Below, piece by piece: positions 11,977-23,152 of a stretch of DNA of 64,000 nucleotides. This DNA comes from Desmodus rotundus (lineage: Eukaryota > Chordata > Mammalia > Chiroptera > Phyllostomidae). A program made the position numbers and the translations under genes. Location: NCBI RefSeq assembly GCF_022682495.2, contig NC_071392.1:76344097-76408096 (forward strand). The letters are read 5' to 3'. The first letter of the stretch is position 1; each line of letters starts with the position of its first letter. The notes under the pieces are model-generated. The model saw only the letters and a program-made list of their open reading frames with translations. It did no database searches and was not told the DNA's origin.

Positions 11977-12129
11977 GCGGGACGCTGGCGGTGGAGGCCT
12001 TTTGTGCTCTTTGCGGGGCCCCAACGGCTTCTGCAATAGCGCGGGAAGAGGGGCGCGGGGGAGGGGCAGGCTGACGCCTGCGCTCGGACAGCTGCGCAGG
12101 TCCCCGAGTGGGGGAGGGGCTCGAAAGTG

Positions 12130-13510
12130 AGGAGGGGGCTAGTGGTGGTGCTACGGCAAACAAGTGGTCTAGCGAATGTAGTGAAACAAATACGGTACAG
12201 GGTACACACATACACGCACCACCATCACCCCACCACCCCCTTAAGACAAACACCTGGACTACTTCTTCCACTATAGGAAACAGACATGGGATAGGATTGT
12301 TCAGCAGGGATGGGAATCTGTAATTTATTATTTTCAGGTTAAGTTAATATGCAAATTATGCAAAATATCATGTGTAAATACAGTAATTAAGGTTGCTTTA
12401 AAAGCTTTTAGCTAGCTAGAGAACGGCAGCCTTAATTGCAAAGTGCATACACCGTTCCATGATTCATCATTCATTTAACAAATATTTAATAAGCACCTTA
12501 TGAGAAAAGCTGCAGAAGGTTTTGTGGAGGATGGGAGGATGACTAAAACCCAATCCCGTTGTCATGGCAACCATTGTGACTCCTGCCATCAGCCACCACC
12601 TGTTCTTATTCCAGATCTGAAAATTAAGTCCTAGCACCTTTACAAAACAATCACACACACAGTTTGACTTGGCTCCAAAATGTCCCACCAAATCCATCAA
12701 AATTATTGTTTCCTTTTACATGGGAGGAACAACACAGTAACCCTTTGTTCTTTGCTCTAAGTTGTTTTTCCAGGGACTGAGAAAGGTTACTCTGAGCTTT
12801 TCTCTGGTATTCCTAGCTCTCTGCTTGTGAATAGCAGCATACGTGTGAGCAGTTTGAGGGTCCTGCAGATGACCCATGCAACAACATGGCCTTTCATGCC
12901 CTGTCTTCTTGGATGCTTCAGCATCCCACCCTTAGCGTTGTCACTCACAGCTGGTTGACCTCCAGTGTCCAGTACTGGCCACAGCTATCTCTTGCACTTT
13001 CAAGCCTACTTACTGAGTTTTGTCTGAACTTCCCTACTGTTCTCCAGTCTCCTCTATAATCCCCAGTTTCTCGCCCCTCCACTAGAATAAGGAAGAGTTT
13101 AGAGGCTGCAAACAATGGAAAGGGAGAGGTGTGTGTGGGGGGCGGGGGGCTGGCTTTTATCTAGAAACTTTTGCATAGCAAGCAGAAACTCCCAGGCACA
13201 TGACTGCTTAGAATGTATGCTTATCCTTATCTGGTGCACTCTGCGGGTGGGATGATAAAGATTATGGGTAGAGTAAACAGGAAAAAGAGAAAGAAGAGAG
13301 GAAGATAATAAAGGACTAAACTAAGAGGTGGTGAGGAGAGGAAAAGAGATTTAAAGATATTTGTTAGAAAAATTAAGTTATCGTATTCATGAGAAGAGGC
13401 AAGGGATGCAAGAAATGGGATGGCAATAATTTTTCTAATTTGGGGGAATGAGTAGATGAGTGATAATTCATTAATCAAGTTCAAGAAAACATGGAGACTA
13501 TAGAAATGTG
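12130..13510. other. Intergenic DNA past the CEP41 promoter
   Basis: No gene seen. It includes a degraded L2-like piece near 12465-12500 ('catttaacaaatatttaa') and a second X-box-like palindrome at 12558-12571. The rest is unassigned, mildly AT-rich sequence. Confidence 0.6.
12558..12571. promoter_or_regulatory. Second X-box-like palindrome
   Basis: GTTGTCATGGCAAC matches the classical X-box GTTNCCATGGNAAC at all but one position and is 14 bp long with a 2-bp spacer. It lies about 790 bp upstream of the CEP41 start codon, outside the CpG island. Confidence 0.5.
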
Positions 13511-13514
13511 GGTC

Positions 13515-13680
13515 CTTGGGTCCAAGTGTCAGAGATGCCCACTCCATCTGGGTTGGGGTTTCAGAATCTGTAAATACATGGTCCCCCCTCTCCCGTCCCT
13601 TGGTTCTGATGCACAGAGTCCAGGGGCCACACCTTGAGAGCCTGCGCTCTAGAGAACCCTCCTATTTCCTTTACATTTTG
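13515..13680 (+). mobile_element. MER5-like hAT fragment
   Basis: 'ggtttcagaatctgtaaat' to 'gatgcacagagtccaggggc', 'cacaccttgagagcc' is the degraded body of a MER5-type hAT MITE. Termini are poorly preserved. Confidence 0.45.
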
Positions 13681-13744
13681 CCTCAATGGGCTCTTTGGAA
13701 CGCTTGGGGTTCAAACTGAAAAGGTTTTTTAGCACCCTGAGTTT

Positions 13745-14480
13745 CTTTTTAGATCAAAACTGCATCAAAATTAAAGCGAGTTGCTTACCCCAAATGTGAA
13801 AGGCAGTAAATGGCACAAAAAGACAATTCATAGAAGAAAAACATCCGATACACACATGAAGAAATGTCCCACAAAAAATGAAAGAAATACAAAACCAAAC
13901 AGCTGGATCCCATTTTTCAATTAACAAATGGACAAAGGTTTTTTGTTTTCTCTCTTTTTTAACGGCAGTGTGCAGTGCCACGCTCACACATTGTTCCTGT
14001 GAGTACAGAGAAGTGTGACCATTTTGAAAAGTAATTTGAAAGTGAGTACGGAGCAGCTCTCAAATCTTAATATTCTGAGAATTTCTCCCAAGGAAACAAT
14101 CAGAGAGATGGATGCACAAAGATTCCAGCCACAGATTTTTACTGGAACTGCATTTAAAATGATAAAAAATTGAAACGACCTAATTGAGCACCAAACAATG
14201 ATTAAACTAAATGATGGCATATCCATAAAATGTAGTATTATGAAATAATATTAAGAAATATGTTTTAAGGAATAATTAAGGCAATGGAGACCCGTTCCTG
14301 ATAAAGGAAATGGAAAGAACTGGAAACAATTTTTAATTGAACATAATCCTGATTCGTGAGGGAAAAAAACAGCTATCCACTTAAAAACAAGTTTTAAAAA
14401 CATTTAAAATGTAAACCACCTTTGGATTACGCAATATGGATATTTGATTTATTCTTTACACTTTGTGTGTTTTGCAGATT
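13745..14480 (+). repeat. Old L1 3' end (sense)
   Basis: 'gaagaaatgtcccacaaaaa', 'cccaaggaaacaatcagaga', 'aaattgaaacgacctaattg' and 'gatggcatatccataaaatg' follow the L1M ORF2-end and 3' UTR order. No intact frame remains. Confidence 0.7.
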
Positions 14481-16430
14481 TTCTTCAGTGATTAGGGATT
14501 AGTTTTACACCTTAATAAAAACATTCACCCCCATAAGAAACAAAAAACCTGACTTCGACTTCAGCCTGAAAACGGTGTGTGACATTTGTCTGGGCCGATT
14601 TAGACCTGAGCTGAATTCTGTGTAATTTTGCCATTTAAACTGCGGTTCGCTCGATCTTGGCAGTAAATGACTCTTCAAGCACTTGAGTAAGACCATTGCA
14701 ATCAGAGTTGTAATTGCTAAGAGGTTCAGGCTTTGTTTGTGAGAGAAGAAGTTCTGATTCTTTTCTTTAAAAGTTCCTACTTCCCCTGATTAATCTTATT
14801 GTTCGTGAAGTTAGAAGTGCTCTTGTGAACCTCCGTTTGCCTGACGTCTCCTTTTTAACCCTGTACATGTTCCAGAAGCTTTTAGTTTCGGCAGAATTGG
14901 TGGGAGTCCCAGATAGGTAAGGATGTCCGGTGTAAGGCCAGGGTTTTAGGTGCTGCTGAGCTTTGTCAGCAGGCATCAGGGTGTTAAGTAGTCCGGCCCT
15001 CTTTGGAGCTTAATACCCTTTGGACCCTTCTTTACCCTGAATCCATCTTCTTGTCCAGCACACATCATCCGACTAGCTCTCTGTTCCCTCATCCTTAGCT
15101 TTCGGCCTGGTGTCCCCATCAGAGCCCAGAACCCTCACCTCAGACCTGTCTCAAGATGTCACTTCTCAAATATGGTCCTCTGCTCTCTTCCTTGGCTTCC
15201 TTTACCTTCATTCCCTAAATGACATACGCTTTCAGATGCTTAAGGAAACAATTCTACCCAGTTCAGTTCAGTCCTGGGGTCCTTGCTCTGTGCCCCAGAA
15301 ATGGAACAGCAGCTGAGGCAGTGAACCCACAGATCCACAGGTCCTGTCTTGTGATAAAGTCCCTGAAGTTCTGGTGACGAAGTTCTGGTGGTGGAATGTG
15401 GCGAGGGAGGAGGACACTAGTCTGTGAGTCAAGGGCTGACCCTTGTCTGCCTCTGGTTCAGGCCAGACTTCAAGTACATGGCCTGTGCCCAAAGGCCCCA
15501 AGCATCCCTGCAGCCCCTCCCAGGGGAATAATACCTCCCAGGGTTGCTTTGGGACTATCACAGGGTACACTGCTTTCTGGTGAAAGAAAGAAATAGCTGA
15601 TGGGATTGTAATACCCACACGAGCAGTTCTGCAGCCACTTTGAGAGCCCCATGGGACTCCTAGCTATGGTAGAAAAGGCCTATGATGTTCCCTCCCAGGG
15701 AGATCAGAGATCTCCTTTGCCATCTGTGATCAGACCCAGGGCATTTGGCTGTCACATGCCACATTCTGCTTCTGGCATAGAACAGTGCTGTCACAGACCC
15801 AGTCTGAAGGGGACAACGAGTACCCCACCTGGGTCTGCCCCGAGGGGATGGAGGAGGAGTCCTGCTGGGAGGTAACTGCCTCACTCTGGGCACACCTGAC
15901 AGCTCAAGAGCCCGCGGCCATGAAAAAACCTTTGTGTGTGACTCAGTGTGGCAGATGTTCACTTTTCTCAAAATAATCTAGAAATGTAGGTTTTCATGTG
16001 AAATCTGTGGGCCTCTAATTTGCAACCCTTGTGCTAGACTCTGCCACTACAGTTCCTGTCCTTTGTGATTTTTATATAAGGCCACACCCATGGTAAAAAA
16101 CAATGGGCGTTCTGCTTCCCCTTGGGACGTAGAGAGCCACAAGGGACATTACTCCCATCCTACCAATAAGAAAGAGTGAATAATCTACAAAATCATGTTT
16201 TCTTGAATCCTTCAGAGCGCTGAGATCACAAGACAATCACATCACCAAGTCACAAAAGGAGACAAGCCCTGCTCAGGGGGACAGAGACAACACAAGCTGT
16301 TTCACATTTGGCAGAACATGGGAGAAACGGTAACTGCCATAGAAGTGGGGAAGGAAAAAAATCAGCTAAAATTCACTAATTCCTAAAGGCTGAGTTGGGT
16401 GAGTGGATCGATTTAGAATAAGTGGGAACC
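14480..16430. other. Unassigned intergenic stretch
   Basis: No gene recognised. 14480-15600 holds no repeat I can name. From about 16170 to 16430 the text resembles an old L1 5' UTR ('gacaatcacatcaccaagtc', 'cagctaaaattcactaattc'), so the plus-strand L1 beginning at 16.85 kb may extend back here, split by the MaLR LTR. Confidence 0.45.
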
Positions 16431-16433
16431 CGT

Positions 16434-16841
16434 GATGGTTAATTTTGTGAATCAATTTGGCTAGGCATGGTATCCAGATATTTGGTCAAACAATGTTCTA
16501 AATGTTTCTGTGAAGGTATGTTTAAAATGAGGGTAATACTTAAATCAGTAGACTCTGAATACAAAGCAGGTTATCGTGGGGGTGGGATTTATCCAATCAG
16601 TTGACAACTTTAGAGAAAGAGACTGAGGTCCCCCAAAGAGGGTAGAATTCTGCCAGCAGACTGCCGCTAGACTTGAGCTGCAACATCAACTCTTCCCTGG
16701 GGCTCAGCCTCCATAATTGCATGAGCCCATTCTTTAAAATAAATTATAGATAGATGATAGATAGATACATAGATAATGTCTACCTATATCTATAGCCATT
16801 TACATTGGTCTGTTTCTCTGGAGAACCCTGACCAACACAGT
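16434..16841 (+). mobile_element. ERVL/MaLR-type solo LTR
   Basis: Starts 'tgatggttaattttgtgaat' and ends 'gagaaccctgaccaacaca'. Internal landmarks are 'taaatcagtagactctgaat', 'ggatttatccaatcagttg' and 'caacatcaactcttccctgg'. It holds a (GATA)n microsatellite at 16746-16775 just before the 3' end. Confidence 0.75.
16746..16775. repeat. (GATA)n microsatellite
   Basis: About seven imperfect GATA units within the LTR 3' region. Confidence 0.85.
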
Positions 16842-18663
16842 CCCAGACCCAAGGGAAGTTTGTGTTCACTTGCAAGTTCTTCTCCATGGGTATTGACTAG
16901 GTGCCCAAAAGAAAGATTAGAGGTAGGACAGGAGACCGGGGGAGCCACCCCTCCCCCACTTAACACTGTGGGTTTGCAGGAGGTGACTGGCTGCTGCTGG
17001 GGACAGATACAAATCACCACCCATTCTCCTCCCTTCTCTTATTAAAGCAAGACAGCCTGAAGCCAGGAAGGGAAGGGCAGCAGACCCTCTTGCTCTGCGA
17101 GTCATCAGGGCAGGGGTAGAAGCAAAATCTGCCTGCATTGGGGAGAGCAGGAACCCAAAAAACATCTATTGCTTCAGGGGGAAGGGTAGAAGCAAGAGCT
17201 GTTTGCTCTGGTGAAGGGGGCACAGGGTGAAGAGGTCATGAACACCTCCTGGGTCCACCACGAACCTGCACCAGTACACAGCAGAGGCAGACTGCCACTG
17301 GGGAGAGTCAGGCACCTCTCTTCTGCCCAAGGCCCACCAAAGGTCTGAGGCAGAGTTTGGTTGTCATGAGGGAAGTAAGGGGAGGAGGGACGGGGTGAAA
17401 CATTGAGAAGGTCCCACTCCTCAGGTCCAGATGCCCAGGTCTTGCCCGAGACCGAGGCTGGACCAGGAGAACCAGGAGGACGCTATGGCTCCAACCCCAG
17501 CCTCGCAGCAAGGCAGACGGTGGAGAGAAATCCTGCTTGATGGCGCACTGTGCAGGTACTTCTGAAGGCCAAGGGCAGGTCAGGAACCCCGAGAAAAGCC
17601 CCCTCCTGGAACCCATTCCTCGCATTAAGTGCAAGGTAGGGGCACTCACTGGTACACAGAGGGTAATGATAGGAACAACTAAAATCAGCTCAACTACTGA
17701 CTAGATTAACTCCCCCCCCCCCAATTAATAGCCTAGCAGAAGAAGAGGCGTGACTGTGTCCAGGTATAATACTGTTTACCTCAGTCTCCATTGGCTTCTA
17801 CTCAGCATATCCAGCATTCACTAAAAAATAATGACAATGAAGAAAGAAAAGAAAAATGAGAGGGAGTGGGGGTGGCTTATCACCAAGAGACAAAGCAATG
17901 AGCAGGACCGTATCTCAGCAGTAAGGACCTGCCAGATAGGAACTTCCAAATAACTATGACTAATATATTAAGATCTAGTGGAATTATATGCATGAACATA
18001 TGGGGTGTTTGGGAAGAGAGATGGGAAACTATAAAAAGGAAAGTTGATTTTAAAAATACAATATCAAAGAAGAAGAATCCTTGTCATAGGATCACCAGCA
18101 AACTAGCTTCTGCTAATGAAAATATCTGTGAAATTGGAGAAAGTTCATTAGATGTTATCCAAACTGAAACCCAAAGGGAAAAGGGTGCGGGAGAAGGGAA
18201 CAGAAGCTAGAATTTTAAACTATGGGAAAATATTAAGGAGAAGATAGAGAATGGGGCAGAAGAAACATTTGAAATATGACCAAGAATTTTCCAAAATTAA
18301 TGAATGACAGCGAACTACAGATCTGAGAAGTTCAGAGAACCTCAAACAGCTTAAATAAACAAACCCAAACCCAATCACGATAAAGCACACCTATACACGC
18401 GTCATAGTCAGCCTGCTGAAAACTGAAGGTTTCTCTTTTTTAAGAAAAATCATGAAAGCAGCCAAAGAAAAAAGAAATCTGACATACACAAGAAGAAAAA
18501 TAAAATTACAGCACACTTTTTGTCAGTAACTGTACAAAACAGAAGACAATGGAGAGGCACTTTTTAAGTGTGGAAAGGAAAGAAAAAGTCACCCTAGAAT
18601 TCTATGGTCAGGGTAAGTATCTTTTAAAAAAATATTTTATTTAAAAATTGTTTCTATGTTATT

Positions 18664-18893
18664 TAAAAAATATATATTTATTTGTTTTTAGAGAGAGGGG
18701 GAGGGAGGGAGAATGAGAGGGAGAGAAACATCGATGTGAGAGAGAAACATTAATTGGTTGCCTCTCTCATGTGCCCTAGTGGGGACTCAACCTGCAACCA
18801 GGCATGTGCCCTGACCAGGAATCGGGAATCAAACCAATAAACTTTTCCTTTGCGGGATGATGCCTAACCTACTGAGCCGTGCCAGCCAGAGCT
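18664..18893 (-). mobile_element. Ves SINE (antisense)
   Basis: Reversed bat Ves SINE. The A/T-rich tail is at the left, then the 'gagagaaacatcgatgtgag' 3' region, a region complementary to the B box ('ggaatcgggaatcaaacc'), and the complement of the head 'actgagccgtgccagcc'. It appears nested inside another bat-type repeat whose remainder (18894-19115) contains the CT microsatellite. A T-rich stretch shared by both ends ('agtatcttttaaaa' near 18617 and 'aatatctttttaaaa' near 19121) may be the target duplication of the outer element. Confidence 0.85.
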
Positions 18894-19007
18894 ACATTAT
18901 TTTTAATTGCATTTTTTCCATCACCATTTATCCCCCCATACCCTCTTCCACCTTCACCCACTCGCCTCCCCACTGTAATCACCACAGTCTTGTCCTTGTC
19001 TGTGAGT

Positions 19008-19076
<69 letters not shown>

Positions 19077-19077
19077 T
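19008..19077. repeat. (CT)n / (TTTCTC)n microsatellite
   Basis: About 70 bp of CT repeats with regularly spaced TTT interruptions. It creates low-complexity Leu-Ser and Arg-Glu ORFs on the two strands that are not genes. Confidence 0.95.
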
Positions 19078-19741
19078 TGCTGGATCCCTCCACCCTCCCA
19101 CCCCACCCCCAGAGTATAAATATCTTTTTAAAATGATGATTATACAGATTTTTTTCAGACACACAAAAACGGGAGGAATTCCTTGCCAATAAACCCATAT
19201 TACACAAAACGTTAAAGGAAGTTCTTTGGCAGAAAAAGTATGATACTAGGGGAAGTTTTGACTTATACAAATGAAGAGCAATGGAAATGATAAAGTGACG
19301 GCAAATATAAAAGACATTTTCTTTTTATTTTATTCTCTTTAAAAGAAAATTTACTGTGTCAGTACAAATAGTAATAATGTATTATGAGATTTATGCCACG
19401 CAGAATTAAAATGCATGACAACGAGAGCACAAAGGTGAGGAGAGGAAATTGAGGTGCACTGTTGTAAGGTTCTGAAGCCATGTACAAAGTGGGAAATTAT
19501 TTCAAGGTAGACTATAATACATCTAGTATGTATATTATAAACCCTAGAGCAGCCACTTTAAGAAGGAGTCATACCTAATGAGCCAATAGTGGAGATAAAA
19601 TGGATGAATAGAAATACTCAGTTATTTCAAAGAAGGCAGGCGAAAGAGAATAAAGACTAAATAGGACTAATAGAAAATGAAGAGCAAGATGTTCAGACTC
19701 AATCAAACCATGTCCATAGGTAACTGTAAATGGTCTAAACC

Positions 19742-20328
19742 AGGGGCATAAATTATGGCTCTCAGCTCAGATCTAGCCTGCGGTCTGTTCTTCTACAGTA
19801 GGTTTGATTGGAATCGAATCATTATATATACATATGATGCTAATATAGTGTTATATATCAATTATATCTCAATTTTAGAAAAAGAAAAATGAGAAAAAAA
19901 TGAAGAAGCATCCAGCTGAGTTTTAATCAATTTTCAATTGTGAAAAATAATGCAATTGTTTGTTTTTATCCTCACCCAACGACATTTTTTCATTGTATTT
20001 CTCGAGAGAGAGGAAGGGAGAGACAGAAACAGCAACTTGAGAGAGAAGTGCCATTTGGTTGCCTCCGGTACACACCCGGACCAGAGATCGAACCTGCAAC
20101 TTTTGGTTACTGTATGACGTTCCAACCACACTGGCCAGAGCTAAAATAGTTGTTTTAAGCTAAAAAAAGTTTCACTGGAATGCAGGCACACCCATTAATT
20201 TATGCATGGTCCATGGCTTCTTTCTCACCACAGTGGAGGACCTGAGCGTACGACAGAGGCTGGGTGACTTGCAAAGCCTAAAATATTTACTCTCTGTTCC
20301 TTTACAGAAAAATTTTGCCAATTTTTAG
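19742..20328 (+). mobile_element. hAT-Charlie-type MITE carrying a nested SINE
   Basis: Starts 'caggggcataaattatggct' and, after foreign DNA, continues 'gtttcactggaatgcaggca', 'aaagcctaaaatatttactc' and 'cctttacagaaaaattttgc'. This is the body of a common hAT-type MITE with TIRs like 'caggggtc...'. The inserted part includes the antisense SINE at 19968-20142. Confidence 0.65.
19968..20142 (-). mobile_element. Bat Ves-like SINE (antisense)
   Basis: 'gagagagaggaagggagaga' is followed by 'gagatcgaacctgcaac' (complement of the B box) and ends 'cacactggccagagct' (complement of the SINE head). It lies inside the hAT element and is older looking than the copy at 20391. Confidence 0.75.
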
Positions 20329-20390
20329 TATAAACACCTGAATTAAAAGGCAAAGGCTGTCAGACTGGATAAAGAAAAAAACAAGTATTT

Positions 20391-20598
20391 GCCCTGGCTG
20401 GTGTGGCTCAGTGGATTGAGTGCTGGTCTGGGGATCAAAGGGTCGCCAGTTCGATTTCCACTCAGGGAACATGCCTGGGTTGCGGGCCAGGACCCCAGTA
20501 GGGGGTGCAAGAGGCAACCACACACTAATGCTTCTCTCTATTTCTCCCTCCCTTCCCCTCTTTCTAAAAATAAAATAAATCAAAATCTTAAAAAAAAA
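20391..20598 (+). mobile_element. Ves SINE (sense, full-length, with TSD)
   Basis: The best-preserved Ves SINE in the window. It starts GCCCTGGCTGGTGTGGCTCA (A box), has GGTCGCCAGTTCGATTTCC (B box) and 'gttgcgggccaggacccc', and ends with a CT-rich part and poly(A). Near-identical direct repeats flank it: 'agaaaaaaacaagtattt' (20373-20390) and 'agaaaaaaccaaatattt' (about 20600-20617). These are target-site duplications from L1-type integration. It is strong evidence for a bat genome. Confidence 0.95.
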
Positions 20599-20890
20599 AA
20601 GAAAAAACCAAATATTTGTTATCTGTGAGAAATATACTTTAAACATAAAAATACCGATTGGTTTAAAGTAAATGAATGGAAAGAGCTACAGGTACTAAAT
20701 GAAAGAAAGCTGGGTGAGGGGAAGTCTGCTCACCAAGTGGGAAAACTGGATATTCACTTGAAGTGACGAGGTTGAACCTTACTCTATGTACAAAAATGAA
20801 CTCAGAGTGGATCAAAAACCTAACTGTGAGAGATCAAACTATAAAACTCTTAGAAGAAACATAGGGGGAAATCCTCATGCTATTGGAATT

Positions 20891-20903
20891 GGCAATTATT
20901 TCT
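20891..20903. repeat. Left target-site duplication of the PAX3 retrocopy
   Basis: 'ggcaattatttct', matched by 'ggcaattgtttct' at 23140-23152 (12 of 13 identical). The L1 host sequence is continuous across the two copies once the insert is removed. Confidence 0.8.
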
Positions 20904-23139
20904 CTTTTTTGCAATTATCAAGGCAATTTATTAATATGATCCTTCGAGAAAATCTCATGGTCCGATGCGAATCAGACAAACCATGGCAACATTCAAACAC
21001 CTCTATAGTCCCAAAGAGCAATAATCTCCTAATTCTTGCATCTATGGCTCATTTATCTCAGAGTTCTGTTGTCATCAGCTGGGGCTCCCCCCATACAATT
21101 TGCTTCCTTTTGATTGTTTTATGAAATCTGGTGTTTTATTGTTGCTTTTGCTCACAACCCTGTCAGCTGACCAAATACTATTTTTTAAAAATGCATGTGA
21201 GTTTCCTACCCAAAGCCCAGAACTAAGTGCAGAAATGACGAGCACCTTGATGACTGCGTATCAGCATGAAATCTCTGTGATCACATTACAAATCACTTGA
21301 ATTTTAAGTCTAAGGTACAACTTTTGATATAGCCCATAGGAAGTTTGGAGAGATAGGAAACTGAAATCTTGTGGCTCGTATAAAGAATACATAATGGTTT
21401 AAATTGGGCAATTCATTATGCTACTGCCCCAGGGAACTGACTATTTGGTCTGGTACACAGCAAATCGTCTGTCTGGAAATGCGGGACTGACCTGAGGTGA
21501 AAGGCCATAGCCGATGGCAGGGTTCATGGGGTCGGGGCCCAGATGGAGGCATGCCGCTGTCTGTATAGCTGGAAAATCCATGCGTGGTGCTGGGGGGCAG
21601 TGGGCAGAGCTGCTGCCTGGTTGAAAGACGGAGCGCAGGGCTGGGGGAGGCGGCTGAGGTCTGTGAACGGCGCAGCTGGGATCTGACGCAGCTGCGATGA
21701 AGAAGACGGTCAGCCATCAGCTCCCTTGTCGACCAGCACGGAAGAGTTCAGTGCAGAAGTTCACCATCACCAGGCCGTCAGGAGTATCTGCTGGTCAGAC
21801 CAAATGTTCCTTTCCAACTGCACTTCTTAACGTGCGAATATCTCCACGCATGTGTGCAAGTGCATCACTTATTTATATACTTTCATGGCAAACTCACCCA
21901 CAACAGAAATTTAGAAATCACGTGAACAATGCTATCAGGCCTATGTGGGTAGTGAATGTTACCCATGAACAGAAGAATTGACCGATGTGAGAGTTGCAGG
22001 TCTCAGATTTCTTTAGCAAATATACTTTCAAAGCGCCTAAGTACCAGTGCGGTGCTATAGTTTCGAAGGGCTGGAACGCAATCGTTCATAGTCCAATATA
22101 ATTTGTCTAATTTATCCCATTCACCTCTATGTGCCAACCAACGGTGACTCAAAGTTTACCTTCCCTCGATTATCGCTGCACTTAGCACCCATCACAGAAC
22201 TTCAGTTAATTGCACACTGGGGTACAAATGGGGAAGTAAAATTTTAACAAAAGAAAGGCAAATCGCCTATTTTTTAAATAAGGGTTGTTTGGTTTCATTG
22301 TTTTCAAGTCCTGAAACAAGATCATATTACAGCACAATTTACCCAGAGAGATCAGGTTTGTCCCAGAACAGACTACGTATCTGCAGTGTCACTGGTGCAG
22401 TCACGACGACCTGGTGTCGTGTCATTAACACACAAACGGCAACGTCGTCGTCACGGCTTCCTTGGGATCGCAGCAGCAGGGAAAGCTACTGGGAGTCACC
22501 TTCGCACGGGGTGACTCCTTTCCTCCAGACCTTGTGGACTAGTGGGGGGCTGGCACCAGGTCTCCAACAGCTGGTGTGTTGGCAAGGTGGGCCTGGCAGT
22601 GGGAGGAAACCCCCCACTCCCACCCCCACCTCGACATGGTCGAAAGCCATCAGCCCGCGGATGGGCCCCAGCTTGCTCCCTCCATCTTGTAGGGCGGTTG
22701 CCAAACCAGGCCTGTACCCGGGCCCCGACGAGCTTTGCTCGAGGAACTCTGTGCCACTTCCTCCCTGGTGTCAATATCGGGGCAGTGGGTTCTCTCAAAA
22801 GCGTGTTCCGATTCTTCCAGCTGCTCTGCTGTGAAGGTGGTTGGGCTGCTCCGCTGTTTCCTCCTTAGCGGTCAACCGGGTTCAGAGTCAATGTCAGAGC
22901 CTTCGTCCTCCTGGGGTGCTGAGGTTTCAGTGAAGAAACACCAGAGCAGGCTGTCCTGAAACTTGTAAGTTTACAACAGCTGTATCAGTTTGATTCTGTA
23001 AAACCTGTAGGGCAGCCTCGGCGGAGCCTGCCGCCACTTCTCGGGAGAACCAGCCCAGAGTAAGTGTATGCCGACCAAAGAGCCTTGAAGGGGAGGAAAA
23101 CGTGATCTAAACCAACCTCTGGGAGCAGACGACCTGCTC
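20904..23139 (-). pseudogene. PAX3 retropseudogene, partly unspliced
   Basis: A broken copy of the paired/homeodomain gene PAX3, inserted in an L1. Exon-5-like DNA (22712-22924) encodes DEGSDIDSEP and then, after a stop, FTAEQLEE and [10 protein letters not shown]. Exon-6-like DNA (22531-22711) is joined to it directly, with intron 5 absent, and encodes recognition-helix remains and GGFPPTARPTLPTHQL. Exon-7-like DNA (21492-21692) encodes HGFSSYTDS, then PPSGP. Identity is to PAX3 rather than PAX7: PPTAMPTLPTYQL and HGFSSYTDS are PAX3 forms. Between exons 6 and 7 lie 838 bp bounded by GT and AG, so intron 6 is kept. After exon 7 there is an in-place GTCAGT donor and intron-like sequence to an AATAAA (20927-20932 on the minus strand) and a short A-rich tail. 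The copy starts about 215 bp upstream of exon 5, in non-coding sequence. Many frameshifts and stops make it non-functional. Confidence 0.85.
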
Positions 23140-23152
23140 GGCAATTGTTTCT
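23140..23152. repeat. Right target-site duplication of the PAX3 retrocopy
   Basis: 'ggcaattgtttct', partner of 20891-20903. On the insert's sense strand the junction reads TTTAAGAAAC, compatible with L1 endonuclease nicking at a TT/AA-type site. Confidence 0.8.

Larger units (their letters stand above)
11535..12130 (-). promoter_or_regulatory. CEP41: CEP41 promoter CpG island
   Basis: GC-rich, CpG-rich DNA around CEP41 exon 1, in sharp contrast to the AT-rich flanks. It has no TATA box at the expected place. Landmarks are two CCAAT boxes in opposite orientation (11876-11880 on the minus strand and 11899-11903 on the plus strand), Sp1-type GC boxes near 11580-11640 and an ETS-type CGGAAGT at 11643-11649. 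An RFX X-box lies at 11962-11976. Transcription of CEP41 probably starts between the ATG at 11766 and the CCAAT pair. The outward-facing side (12000-12130) is equally CpG-rich, so divergent non-coding transcription is possible, though nothing here proves it. Confidence 0.8.

Noticed and set aside
18857..19270. Ser-Leu and Arg-Glu repeat ORFs
   Set aside because: They are translations of the CT microsatellite at 19008-19077.
20391..20598. A tRNA gene, because A-box and B-box-like sequences are present
   Set aside because: They belong to the tRNA-derived head of a Ves SINE with poly(A) and target-site duplications; no cloverleaf with a proper acceptor stem is seen.
21421..22868. Several ORFs of 60-181 codons on both strands as a homeobox gene
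   Set aside because: The minus-strand ones are fragments of the broken PAX3 retrocopy, with stops and frame changes inside the homeodomain. Plus-strand ones are their shadows.
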